From positions 82,729 through 146,728 of the forward strand of contig DIXU01000006.1 of assembly GCA_002436105.1 (NCBI GenBank): a DNA stretch of 64,000 nucleotides, read 5' to 3'. The DNA is from Candidatus Aminicenantes bacterium UBA6072 (GTDB taxonomy: Bacteria > Acidobacteriota > Aminicenantia > UBA2199). This document shows positions 56,129 through 64,000 of the stretch, in pieces. Position numbers and translations under genes: made by a program. Within the stretch, counting starts at the first letter, position 1, and each line of letters opens with the position of its first letter. The notes below the pieces were generated by a model. The model was not told the origin of the DNA. It worked only from the letters and a program-made list of their open reading frames with translations, and made no database searches.

Positions 56129-59100
56129 CGCCTCCTCCGCGACAGCAGGTAGATGAAAAGGAGCAGCAGCAGCGAGGAAGCGCCGACGACGAGAAAGACA
56201 TTGGAGGAGAAGAAGCCCAGCAGCTCGATGACCCGCCGCGACCGGCTCTGGGTATAGATCTCCAGCCGATGGGAGCCGCGGGGCAACACCAGGTTGTTCC
56301 TGTCCGCAGCCATGTCCAGTACCCGGCCGTCCAGGCGGACGCGCTCCAGCATGCGGCTGAAGGACAGGGTCACCGGCGTGGGCGACTCGTAGCGCAGGCT
56401 GTAGACGTTGCCGGAGACCGAAAGGTCGAAGATGTCGCCGCTGAAAGAGAGACGCGGGCTCAGCTCGGGATCGTCGAACAGCCCGGTCCTGGCAAACGTG
56501 AGCCGCCGGTTCCCGGAGGGCAGGAACACGCGGTTCTTGTCAAAGAACGGCCAGGGCTGCCCATCGAGCCACGGCTGGGAGCCGTCGGCGTCCATCAGCA
56601 GGGTGAACGGCTGCCGGGAATCGATGCGGAAACCCCTGTCCTCGCGCCGCAGCGAGACATCGCGGCCCATGACGAAAGGCAGCAGGTCCATGTCGAAGGG
56701 ATTGACCGTCGACTCGGCATAGACGCCGACGCGCCCCGAGGCCAGGGCGGCATGGTAGAAGGTCGTGGCCAACTCGCTGCCGATGGCCTGCGGTGCGGGC
56801 AGGCGGCGCTCGCTGCTGCCCATGCGCGGCGTCACGTTAATGTCGAACATCAGCCGCTTGCGGTCCTGGATCAAAGGTTCGTAGGCGCGAAAATACCTCT
56901 GGTAGCGGTCGGGGGGATCGACCCAGCTGGAAGCGGGATCCTCGACCTGCAGGGTGAAGCGGTGCCTCGCCATCAGGGCGATGATATCGCGGCTGTCGAT
57001 GCCGCAATCCTCGCGGATGCCGGGGTGCAGCAGCGTGTCGAGGGCGGTGACGATCACCTCCATGTCGCGGCGGCGGGCCTTGGCGATCCGGGCCGCCTCG
57101 GACAGGAAATGATCGTGCAGGTCACGGATCATCTCGCAGCGGAAGTCAACGAAGCGGTCGAAATTCTTCCGGTCGCGCTGGAAGTGGCGCGGCGAGGCGG
57201 GATCAAAGAACTCCAGCGGGTCGATGCCCCGGCGGCGGCGGAATTCCCTGCGCACGTCCTCGTTGAGCGGAACGAAGCGCCCGGGATTCTTCAAGCCGGA
57301 ATCGGTGTCGTAGCTCAGTTCGGCCAGGTTGACCCCGTCCCAGTCGTGCCCGTTGAGGACGCGCCAGAAGAAATCCGTGGCCGCCTTGCGGGCGTCCGGG
57401 TTGTAGAGGTTCATGGCATAGCGCCAGCCGACGCGGGCGTCGTCCCCGGCGGCGGTTTTCTCCCGCCATTGCGGACGCGTCTCCCAGAAGAGGGGGGAGA
57501 CCTGGGGCAGCTCGAACCAGGCATAGACGGCGATGCCGTGGTCATGGCACAGGCCGATGAAGTAATCGTAGTCGAACGTGTAGCCCGAGTAAAAATGCCA
57601 GGCGGCCAGGTAGATGATCTTCACGCCGCTGGAGCGCCAGCGCCGCACCAGTCGCTCCCAGGAAACCTGCTGGCGCAGCCCGGGATCGAAATAGAACTCC
57701 AGGTTGGCGCGGCGGACGGGAAAGGAGAGCTTGAGCACGTTCTTCAGGTAGTAGGGGAAGTAGGGAAAGCGGCTGATGCCGAACGGGGTGTAGGGGTCGA
57801 GCAAGGTCCCGAAATACAGTACCCGGCCGCGCCCCACCTCCTTGACCACGGCCAGCGGCTGGCCGGAAGCGTCATCCAGGCAAAGGACCTGGGCGGCCTC
57901 GGCGCGGAAGGGGTTGACCACCACCCCCGGGTTCCAGCTATAGGACGGCAGGGGCATGGAGAGCTCGCGCACCCGGGAGACGTAGATCGCCTGCGCCAGG
58001 AAGCGGAACCCCAGTTTTTCCGCCAGGTCGCTGCGGCCGTCGGTTATCAGGGTGCCGCCGCGCTCGATGAATTCCAGCATGGTGTTGCGCTCCACCGCCA
58101 TGAGCTCGCCGGCCGCCCCCTGGGGCACGACCAGCAGGTCGAAGCCGTCCAGGGAGAAGTCGCGCTGCCGCCCCAGTTCGCGCACCTGGGGAGCGAAGCC
58201 GAAGACCTTCAGCAGCGAAGCGTAGCTGCGCTGGTTGTTGCGGTCGGCCTCGGTCTGGGTGCGGCTGGCCAGCAGCAGGGCGCGCGTCAGCGTCAGCGGC
58301 TGCGTTTTTTCGCTGCGGAACAGCCCGCCCAGCCAGGTGCCGGCGCGGCGCCACCAGCCTTTGGACCTGGGGGCGGGAAGCAGGTCGACGGCCTCCATGA
58401 CGTGCAATCCGCCGGGCTCCAGATCGACGCGGCGCGGAACGGTTCCGGACAGCCGCTGCGGCGAATAGGTCTCGCGCTTCACCTTGCCGAGCGGGTCCAG
58501 CGTGACCTCGTGCAGATACTGGTTGAGCAGCACCACGCTGCCGTCGCCTCCGGCAGTGGTGATCCAGCGCCCCTCGCTGCGCACGTTGCAGGGAAAATCG
58601 CGCAGCGAGACGAAGGTCCAGCCTCGCGACCTGATCTCCCGCACCAGATGCTGCAGGTCCTCCAAGGGCAGGAACGGGTGAAAGAAAAATGCCGCCAGGG
58701 GGTCGCGCACCGCCCCCATGTTGCCCAGGCTGCGCATCATGGCGGCGGCAGAGCCCGCCCGGTCGTCAAACGAGATGTAGCCGAGATTCTCGGGGATGAC
58801 CTGGACGCCCAGCTCCGGCAGGCGGTAGGCAAACGGGGCCAGTACCTGCGAGTCGGGGATGTCGGCCGCCATCGGCCGGTCATGGAACGTGTCGAAAAAA
58901 CCGCCGATGAGGCGGTAGTCGCGCTGGCCGGCGGCATAGTGCGGCGTTTCCCAGGCGATGGGGTAGAGCCCGTTGCGGCAGCATTCGGACAGCCCCTGCT
59001 CGATGCGCCGCCGCAGCCATTCCTCGCCGGCTTCCGGGATGGGGCGGCCGGCGACCACGTCCCAGAATTCGTAGTCATCGGTGCTGGCGCCGTGGTACTG

Positions 59101-60000
59101 GTGGCTGACGCCGTGCATGACGATGGCCGCCCCCTTGCCTACGGCTTCGTGCAGCGCCGCGAGCAGTTCGGGTTTCTCGGCGAGGAACTCCTCCTCCTGG
59201 CTGGCCGGATCGCGATAGATCGGGACCAGCGCGATCTGGAAGGGAACGCCCTCGGCGGCCAGGAAGTCGCTGATGCGGCGGATGGCGACGGGATCGCTCT
59301 GCGGGGTGACGTCCTCGATGCGCACCAGGACGCGGCGCGACGGCTCGTGGTCACGGCCGAGGATATCGTGCAGCAGGTCGCAAAAGACCAGCCAGCGCCC
59401 GCCCTCGCGGGCGTAAGCGAAGGGTGAGTCGGCGAAAACCCAGAGGTTGGATCCGTGAACAACATAGGGCAGGCGCCGGCCGCCGGCTTCCTCGGCCCAG
59501 GCCACGACCCGGCAGCCGCCCTGGCCGGGGATCAGCGTCTGCAACTGGCTGTCCTCCTTGGCGAACACGTGATCGCCGTAGGACACTCGCCAGTCGCGGC
59601 CGCTGGTCTCCTCGCCGGCCCGCAGCGGGAAGCGCCCCGGCGCCTGGCCGAGCAGCTCGTCCAGCTGCTGGTTGATCCAGATGACCGGGCCCCGGCGCTT
59701 GGCCACGGCTTCCAGCAGGGCCGGCGGCAGGGGCGTCCGCCCCTCTTCGCAGATGACGAACAGGAAATCGGCGCCGGCGGCCTCCCGTGGGGCGCAGGCG
59801 GAAACCGGCCGCAGGCGGATCCATTCAAGGTCGAAATGGCCCAGCAGGTGCTGGGTGTAGCGGGCGGACAGAAAGCCGTCGGAGCGCTCCGGCTCGCCGT
59901 CATACAGGATCAGGGCGCCGCCGGAGGACCCCGTGACCGCTGCGGGCGCGGCCAGGCACAGGAAAAGGCCGAAGGCCGCCAGCCTGCCGGCGCGTCTCAT
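56125..60000 (-). CDS. Giant envelope protein: DUF2334 deacetylase-like, amidotransferase-like and glycoside-hydrolase-like domains
   Basis: A 1291-residue protein with a signal peptide and a single C-terminal membrane anchor followed by SRRRR. Domains in order: an N-terminal alpha/beta region (25-210), and a DUF2334 polysaccharide-deacetylase-like barrel (about 215-480) with VLVRIEDVTPQSDPVAIRRI near 224 and the metal-site-like MHGVSHQYHG near 300. Next is a class-I-amidotransferase-like segment (about 590-740; FDLLVVPQGAAGELMAVERN). A TIM-barrel hydrolase-like domain follows (about 780-1100; VKIIYLAAWHFYSGYTFDYD; GVNLAELSYDTDSG), then a beta sandwich. The combination recalls PgaB or PelA, which modify exopolysaccharide, but the order and extra domains differ. 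Confidence 0.75.
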   Translation of the reverse strand: MRRAGRLAAFGLFLCLAAPAAVTGSSGGALILYDGEPERSDGFLSARYTQHLLGHFDLEWIRLRPVSACAPREAAGADFLFVICEEGRTPLPPALLEAVAKRRGPVIWINQQLDELLGQAPGRFPLRAGEETSGRDWRVSYGDHVFAKEDSQLQTLIPGQGGCRVVAWAEEAGGRRLPYVVHGSNLWVFADSPFAYAREGGRWLVFCDLLHDILGRDHEPSRRVLVRIEDVTPQSDPVAIRRISDFLAAEGVPFQIALVPIYRDPASQEEEFLAEKPELLAALHEAVGKGAAIVMHGVSHQYHGASTDDYEFWDVVAGRPIPEAGEEWLRRRIEQGLSECCRNGLYPIAWETPHYAAGQRDYRLIGGFFDTFHDRPMAADIPDSQVLAPFAYRLPELGVQVIPENLGYISFDDRAGSAAAMMRSLGNMGAVRDPLAAFFFHPFLPLEDLQHLVREIRSRGWTFVSLRDFPCNVRSEGRWITTAGGDGSVVLLNQYLHEVTLDPLGKVKRETYSPQRLSGTVPRRVDLEPGGLHVMEAVDLLPAPRSKGWWRRAGTWLGGLFRSEKTQPLTLTRALLLASRTQTEADRNNQRSYASLLKVFGFAPQVRELGRQRDFSLDGFDLLVVPQGAAGELMAVERNTMLEFIERGGTLITDGRSDLAEKLGFRFLAQAIYVSRVRELSMPLPSYSWNPGVVVNPFRAEAAQVLCLDDASGQPLAVVKEVGRGRVLYFGTLLDPYTPFGISRFPYFPYYLKNVLKLSFPVRRANLEFYFDPGLRQQVSWERLVRRWRSSGVKIIYLAAWHFYSGYTFDYDYFIGLCHDHGIAVYAWFELPQVSPLFWETRPQWREKTAAGDDARVGWRYAMNLYNPDARKAATDFFWRVLNGHDWDGVNLAELSYDTDSGLKNPGRFVPLNEDVRREFRRRRGIDPLEFFDPASPRHFQRDRKNFDRFVDFRCEMIRDLHDHFLSEAARIAKARRRDMEVIVTALDTLLHPGIREDCGIDSRDIIALMARHRFTLQVEDPASSWVDPPDRYQRYFRAYEPLIQDRKRLMFDINVTPRMGSSERRLPAPQAIGSELATTFYHAALASGRVGVYAESTVNPFDMDLLPFVMGRDVSLRREDRGFRIDSRQPFTLLMDADGSQPWLDGQPWPFFDKNRVFLPSGNRRLTFARTGLFDDPELSPRLSFSGDIFDLSVSGNVYSLRYESPTPVTLSFSRMLERVRLDGRVLDMAADRNNLVLPRGSHRLEIYTQSRSRRVIELLGFFSSNVFLVVGASSLLLLLFIYLLSRRRR

Positions 60001-61157
60001 GCCCTCTCCAAGCAGCGTGCCAGCACGGAGACGATCCGTCCGGCGGCACGTCCGTCGCCATACGGGCTGGAAGGGCGCGCCATGCGCCGGTAGCCTGCCG
60101 GGTCTCGCAGCAGATCCATGACCCGGCGCGCGATCGCCCGGCGCTCCGTGCCCACCAGCTCGGCATGGCCCGATCCCACCCCCTCCGGGCGTTCCGTTTC
60201 CCGGCGCATGACCAGCACCGGTTTGCCCAGGACGGGGGCTTCCTCCTGGATGCCGCCCGAATCGGTCAGTATCAGAAAGGCGCGGTCCATCAGGAAGACG
60301 AACGGCTCATAGGCCAGCGGCTCGATGAGGCGGATGTTTTCCTCGCCGGCCAGCAGGGAACGCACCGGCCGCTGCACGCTGGGATTGAGGTGCAGCGGGT
60401 AGACGACCCGCAGGCGCCGGTCATGCCGGGCGATGTCGCGCAGCGCCAGGCAGATCTGCCGCAGCGGCGGGCCGAAGCTCTCGCGGCGGTGGCCGGTGAC
60501 CAGGATGACCGGCGGCCCGTCCTCATCCAGGTCCAGGTTCCAGGTGCACCGGAAATGGTCCAGCCAGCGCCGGCGGACCGCGGGCGCCCGCAGCCGGCGC
60601 CGCACCAGGCGCAGGGCGTCGATGACGGTATTGCCGGTCACCCAGATGGCGCCGGCGGCCACGCCGCAGGCCAGCAGGTTGCGCCGCGCCCCGGCGGTGG
60701 GGGCGAAATGAAAATCGGCCAGCGCCGTCAGCAGCCGCCGGTTGGTCTCCTCGGGAAAGGGGAAATACCTGTCCCGGGTGCGCAGCCCGGCCTCGACGTG
60801 GGCCACCGGCACGCGCTGGTGGAACGCGGCCAGGGCGGCGGCGAAGGCGGTGGTGGTGTCGCCCTGCACGATCACCGCCCGCGGTTTCTCCGCCTGCAGG
60901 ACGGGGCGCATGGCGCGGAGGACGGCCGCGGCGACGTCGTCGGGCTGCTGGCCGGAGCGCATCAGGTCCAGGTCGATGTCGGGCGAGATGGCGAAAGCGT
61001 CCAGGGCCTGGTCCAGCATCTGCCGGTGCTGGGCGGTGGCGCAGACGCGAACGCGGAAGCGCGGGTGGGCGCGCATTCCGGCGATGACCGGCGCCAGCTT
61101 GATCGCCTCCGGCCGCGTGCCCAGAACCGCCAGCACCTTGATCCGGCGTTCCGTCAT
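59997..61157 (-). CDS. wecB: Non-hydrolysing UDP-N-acetylglucosamine 2-epimerase
   Basis: A 386-residue enzyme of usual length that interconverts UDP-GlcNAc and UDP-ManNAc. Motifs: VLGTRPEAIKLAPVIAGM at the start, VIVQGDTTTAFAAALAAFHQ, VAHVEAGLRTRDRYFPFPEE, LVTGHRRESFGPPLRQICLA and ILTDSGGIQEEAPVLGKPVL. It overlaps the giant envelope protein gene by four bases, and it lies 15 bases after a barrel-like gene. ManNAc or ManNAcA would be a plausible building block for the polymer made by the GT2 gene. The symbol follows the family, not proven enterobacterial function. Confidence 0.93.
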   Translation of the reverse strand: MTERRIKVLAVLGTRPEAIKLAPVIAGMRAHPRFRVRVCATAQHRQMLDQALDAFAISPDIDLDLMRSGQQPDDVAAAVLRAMRPVLQAEKPRAVIVQGDTTTAFAAALAAFHQRVPVAHVEAGLRTRDRYFPFPEETNRRLLTALADFHFAPTAGARRNLLACGVAAGAIWVTGNTVIDALRLVRRRLRAPAVRRRWLDHFRCTWNLDLDEDGPPVILVTGHRRESFGPPLRQICLALRDIARHDRRLRVVYPLHLNPSVQRPVRSLLAGEENIRLIEPLAYEPFVFLMDRAFLILTDSGGIQEEAPVLGKPVLVMRRETERPEGVGSGHAELVGTERRAIARRVMDLLRDPAGYRRMARPSSPYGDGRAAGRIVSVLARCLERA

Positions 61158-61172
61158 CTCACCTCCATGAAG

Positions 61173-61871
61173 CTAAAAATAGAAGCTGATGCCCCCGGAA
61201 AAATAGTTGCCGCTGAAGCGGTACTCGTCATTCTCGCTGTAGCGCGTGTAGGTCAGCGTGATGTAAATGGGGTCACGCGGTGAGTAATTCAAGTTCGCCG
61301 CGCAGGCGAACAAGCCGACGCTCTCGCTGTTGCCGCCGACATGAAGCTGCGGGTTGATTTCCAGCCTGGGCAGGATCGCGATCTTGGCGCCGACATGCCA
61401 GACATAGGTGGAGATGCGCCGCAGCGCCTCGTTCGGGTACCAGAGGTTCGACCTCTCGTTCAGCAGGTAAAGGCCCGTCTCGGCGGCGAGACCGCGGAAA
61501 AGCCGGTAGGAAAGGCCGACATCGGCGCCGCTGGCGTTGTAGCCGCTTGAGCCGAACATCTGGAACAGGGCGGCGTACATGTCGAGCCCCGGTTTCTGGA
61601 AATAATAGACGCCGGTGACCATGCTCAGCGAGGATTTTTGCCGGCTGCGCAGGCCCTCGTCGTCCTCGACGTCGAAGGCGACGGACTGCAGGCGGAACTT
61701 GACGATCAGCGAGGAGGTGGCGGCCAGGGGGACGCGCACCCCGCCCCAGGGAGCCAGGGAGAACAGGTCGTAGGCTCCGCCCAGGAATGTCTCCACGCCG
61801 AACTGCGGATAGACGCCGCCGCACAGGGGCAGCGCCGCCAGGAGCAGCAGCAGCGCGGAGACGCGCTTCAT
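61173..61871 (-). CDS. Small outer-membrane beta-barrel-like protein in the polysaccharide operon
   Basis: The start at 61871 (MKRVSALLLLLAALPLCGGV) overlaps the rsmD stop as ATGA. The 232-residue product has a signal peptide and about eight to ten amphipathic strands (SLSMVTGVYYFQKPGLDMYA; SGADVGLSYRLFRGLAAETG). It ends with GGISFYF, a C-terminal aromatic typical of outer-membrane barrels. By position between rsmD and wecB it could serve the polymer pathway, for example as an export-associated porin, but the similarity is only structural. Confidence 0.68.
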   Translation of the reverse strand: MKRVSALLLLLAALPLCGGVYPQFGVETFLGGAYDLFSLAPWGGVRVPLAATSSLIVKFRLQSVAFDVEDDEGLRSRQKSSLSMVTGVYYFQKPGLDMYAALFQMFGSSGYNASGADVGLSYRLFRGLAAETGLYLLNERSNLWYPNEALRRISTYVWHVGAKIAILPRLEINPQLHVGGNSESVGLFACAANLNYSPRDPIYITLTYTRYSENDEYRFSGNYFSGGISFYF

Positions 61872-62470
61872 CCCGCCCCCTCGCCGGCCGCCATCGGAGC
61901 CTCCGCGGGGACGTCCCCGTCGCCGTAGGAGAAGAAGTCGAGGCACTCGCGGCCGATGTGCTGGCTGCGGCGCAGGGTGAAGTACGGGCTGGCGAAGCGC
62001 AGCCGCGCCGGCCGCTCGAGCACGATCAGCCCGTCGGGGCTCAGGACGCCGCGCTTGTGGATGACCTTCAGCGGATTGGCGTACTCCAGCATGGCGTAGG
62101 GCGGGTCGAGGTAGGCCAGGTCGAAGCGGAAGCCGTCCTTGGCCAGGGCGATGATCGAGCGGTTGAAGTCGCCGCAGATGACGCGATAAAAATCGGGGGC
62201 GATGCCGATCTTCTCCAGGTTGTGGCGGATGGCGCGGGCGGCCTCCGGCAGGTCGTCGATGAACACCACGTATTCGGCGCCGCGCGACAGCGCCTCGATG
62301 CCGATGTTGCCGCTGCCGGCGAAGCCGTCGAGAAAGATCTTCTCCTTGATACCGGTCTGCAGGATATCGAAGAAGGTGAGCTTGACCTTGGACATGGTGG
62401 GACGGATGAGCGGGTTCTTGCCGCCGCGCAGCACCCTTCCCTTGTACAGGCCGCTGTTGATCCGGATCAT
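61868..62470 (-). CDS. rsmD: 16S rRNA (guanine966-N2)-methyltransferase RsmD
   Basis: A 200-residue protein. It opens MIRINSGLYKGRVLRGGKNP with the typical RPTMSKVKLTFFDIL. It has the SAM-binding FLDGFAGSGNIGIEALSRGA, and the catalytic LAYLDPPY. It methylates G966 of 16S rRNA. Promoter elements end six bases before its ATG, predicting a leaderless mRNA. It is the first gene of the operon carrying the polysaccharide genes, an arrangement I have not seen for rsmD. Confidence 0.92.
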   Translation of the reverse strand: MIRINSGLYKGRVLRGGKNPLIRPTMSKVKLTFFDILQTGIKEKIFLDGFAGSGNIGIEALSRGAEYVVFIDDLPEAARAIRHNLEKIGIAPDFYRVICGDFNRSIIALAKDGFRFDLAYLDPPYAMLEYANPLKVIHKRGVLSPDGLIVLERPARLRFASPYFTLRRSQHIGRECLDFFSYGDGDVPAEAPMAAGEGAG

Positions 62471-62476
62471 TCTTGC

Positions 62477-62505
62477 AGTATACTTGCTTCTACCGCAACT
62501 TGCAA
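62477..62505 (-). promoter_or_regulatory. Leaderless promoter of rsmD and the polysaccharide operon
   Basis: On the minus strand, TTGCAA (62505-62500) and TATACT (62482-62477) are 17 bases apart. ATG 62470 begins seven bases after the -10. No Shine-Dalgarno is present. Confidence 0.65.
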
Positions 62506-62554
62506 TCTCCGCTGGCTCCAGCGGGCTCGAAAAAGCAACCGCACAGGCTCCGGC

Positions 62555-64000
62555 TCAGCCCTCCCAGCCGGCCAGGCGGGCCAGCAGCCACCAGGCCGCA
62601 GATCCCTGGTTGGCCAGGTTTCCTTGACTCTGCATGCCCTGGCTCATGCGGTTGGCCGGGTGGCGGACCGGCACTTCATTCACCGTCTGCTGCTCGCCTC
62701 CCGACCAGCTCTCGATGTCGGCGGCGTCCAGCAGCATGCCCTTGTTCAGCAGCACCGACTCCCGCACCTGGCGGTTGAATTTGGCCAGGATTTCGTTCGG
62801 CTCGTCCATGCCGACGGTGGCGCAGACCAGTTTTATGCCGGGCAGTCGCCCGGACAGCTCATTCACGACCGACAAATAGATTTCGGCTTTCAGTCTGCCG
62901 GCCAGCAGCGCCCCCTCGTCGGGCCGGATCACCGCCACCGTGGCCTGGCTCTCCAGAATGGCCTTCTCCAGGCTCCAGCGCCACTCCTGCGGGTCGAGCG
63001 CCGCACCCTGCGGCAGCCAGCTGCCTTCGGTAAGCACAAGTCCCAGCTCGTTGGCCGATGTTGCCGGGGACAGCCTGGAGTCACGCTGGCCCAGCAGCCT
63101 CAGGCCCAGGGTGACCGGGTCGTTGCCCAGGGCACCCAGCACCAGCAAGTTGTGCCGCTTGGCCTGCTCCAGCCATTGGGAGGGGATGATGTTCAGAGTT
63201 GTATGGTGGTGGTCGACCACCAGCGCCTCGTTCTCGATCAGGGTCAGCGGGCCGTCGCTGAAGTCGTCCTGCGAGCTGTCGCCGGCCAGCAGGCGGATGG
63301 AGTAGTTGATGCCCGCCGGCGCCGTGCCGGCCTGGTGACTGCCCACGGTCCAGGCGTAGCTGCCCGCAGAAGCCGGCACGCTGCCCACGATCTGCCCCAC
63401 TTTGGCCGCCTTCTGGAACAGGATCAGGCGCACCGTGCCGGAGTAGCCGTTGGCGTTCCAGGCGATGTTCTGGGTCGTGCCCAGCTCCCAGCTCTCGCCG
63501 CCGTTGGGCGATGTCATCTCCAGCTGCGCCGGCTCGATCAGCCCCAGCCGGTAGTCGCTGGGGTCGACGAGGGTGTTGTCGGTGCTGCGCAGGTACAGGC
63601 GGTAGTCGGAACCCTCGGGGGCCATGCCGCTGTCGTAGGTCTGGCCCACGGTCCAGGCGTAGGTGCCGGCCGACGCCGGGAGGTTGGCCACGATGTTGCC
63701 GAACCTGACGCCGTTCTTGAACAGCACCAGGCGCACGGTGCCGGTGTAGTTGATTGCGTTCCAGGTGATGGCCTTGGTGGTGCCCAGCGTCCAGTGCTCC
63801 CAGCCGTTGGGAGCGGTCAGCTCGAGCGAAGGCAATGGCACGGTCAGGATGGTGAAAGGAGCGTCGCTGGCGTCATAGGGGACGCCGTCGGCGTGCTCCA
63901 GCACCTGCACGTAGCAGTTGCCCGACGGGGTGTCGGGAACGGTCCAGAGGTGGCTGCCGTCATTGGGAGTGTCGGCCACGATCGACTGCCAGGTGGAGCC
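62555..64000 (-). CDS. Secreted protein with Kre9/KNH-like repeats and a C-terminal hydrolase-like region, 5' end cut by window edge
   Basis: The frame stays open to the window edge (GSTWQSIVADTPNDGSHLWT before the first possible start), so the N-terminus is outside. At least two complete beta-sandwich repeats are visible, opening LELTAPNGWEHWTLGTTKAI and LEMTSPNGGESWELGTTQNI, each with a YAWTVG core. These are Ser-Thr-rich/Kre9-KNH-type domains. The C-terminal 230 residues begin VVDHHHTTLNIIPSQWLEQA and end SAAWWLLARLAGWEG, which I associate with a C-terminal domain recurrent in these surface proteins. The expected H-T-S-H-G segment is replaced by LGALGNDP. Confidence 0.72.
   Translation of the reverse strand, partial: GSTWQSIVADTPNDGSHLWTVPDTPSGNCYVQVLEHADGVPYDASDAPFTILTVPLPSLELTAPNGWEHWTLGTTKAITWNAINYTGTVRLVLFKNGVRFGNIVANLPASAGTYAWTVGQTYDSGMAPEGSDYRLYLRSTDNTLVDPSDYRLGLIEPAQLEMTSPNGGESWELGTTQNIAWNANGYSGTVRLILFQKAAKVGQIVGSVPASAGSYAWTVGSHQAGTAPAGINYSIRLLAGDSSQDDFSDGPLTLIENEALVVDHHHTTLNIIPSQWLEQAKRHNLLVLGALGNDPVTLGLRLLGQRDSRLSPATSANELGLVLTEGSWLPQGAALDPQEWRWSLEKAILESQATVAVIRPDEGALLAGRLKAEIYLSVVNELSGRLPGIKLVCATVGMDEPNEILAKFNRQVRESVLLNKGMLLDAADIESWSGGEQQTVNEVPVRHPANRMSQGMQSQGNLANQGSAAWWLLARLAGWEG

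Noticed and set aside
56269..59427. 1052-codon + strand ORF antisense to the giant envelope protein
   Set aside because: Low-complexity Gly/Ala/Arg/Gln composition, no signature, and the minus strand carries recognisable domains and overlaps operon partners.
1..64000. tRNA, rRNA, riboswitch or other structured RNA genes
   Set aside because: I found no cloverleaf, rRNA segment or riboswitch core by eye. A covariance-model scan would be needed to be sure.

Overview
The window looks like a chromosomal segment of a Gram-negative, high-G+C bacterium. It carries a secretin operon, several outer-membrane barrel-like proteins, lipoprotein signals and many signal peptides. The mix of secreted PD40, S41, LolA-like and M1-like proteins, together with intergenic DNA built from degenerate short words, resembles uncultured Acidobacteriota/Aminicenantes-type genomes. 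That placement is inference: there is no rRNA, tRNA or other strong phylogenetic marker here. I see no phage, insertion sequence, CRISPR array or integrase.

Layout. 1-8.8 kb (+): secreted proteins, namely a truncated retropepsin-like/PDZ protein, a secreted cysteine hydrolase, a LolA-like protein, a PD40 propeller, an esterase-fold/TPR fusion whose nucleophile is missing, a YciI protein and a beta-helix lipoprotein. 9.3-14.1 kb (+): LUD, double GNAT and metallophosphoesterase operon, S41 peptidase, AEC transporter. 14.2-17 kb: small membrane proteins including an RDD protein and a truncated copy of its 5' end. 17.1-22.7 kb (-): operon of membrane protein, two xanthine-dehydrogenase-type subunits and YgeY hydrolase. 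22.8-25.9 kb (+): yjbQ and an 808-residue membrane spermidine-synthase-like protein, followed by an inverted 5' remnant of a second yjbQ. 26.3-30.4 kb: EamA transporter, then a nucleotide/nucleoside group (small protein, 5'-nucleotidase, thymidine kinase, divergent deaminase). 30.6-36.7 kb: thioredoxin/TPR, OPA-type MFS and P-loop operon, rmuC, LiaF-like protein. 36.8-38.1 kb (-): M19 dipeptidase. 38.2-46.6 kb (+): operon of serS plus a type IV pilus/type II secretion core (F, E, PilM-, PilN-, PilO-, PilP-like, secretin). 46.7-50 kb: HU, coiled-coil protein, glycosyltransferase, thiI. 50-54.7 kb (-): two NAD-dependent epimerases, a barrel-like protein and an M1-like peptidase. 54.9-62.5 kb (-): operon of rsmD, barrel-like protein, UDP-GlcNAc 2-epimerase, a 1291-residue deacetylase/hydrolase-like envelope protein and a processive GT2 synthase, a candidate exopolysaccharide system. 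62.6-64 kb: truncated secreted protein with Kre9/KNH-like repeats.

Two themes cut across the window. First, several genes without a Shine-Dalgarno sequence (serS, rsmD, yjbQ, a deaminase, an epimerase, probably RDD) have a -10 hexamer 6-7 nt before the start codon, mostly with a -35 at 16-18 bp, which predicts leaderless mRNAs. Genes whose -10 lies further upstream have a Shine-Dalgarno. Second, most longer intergenic gaps are filled by mosaics of short imperfectly repeated words, present in both orientations and reaching the stop codons of some neighbouring genes.
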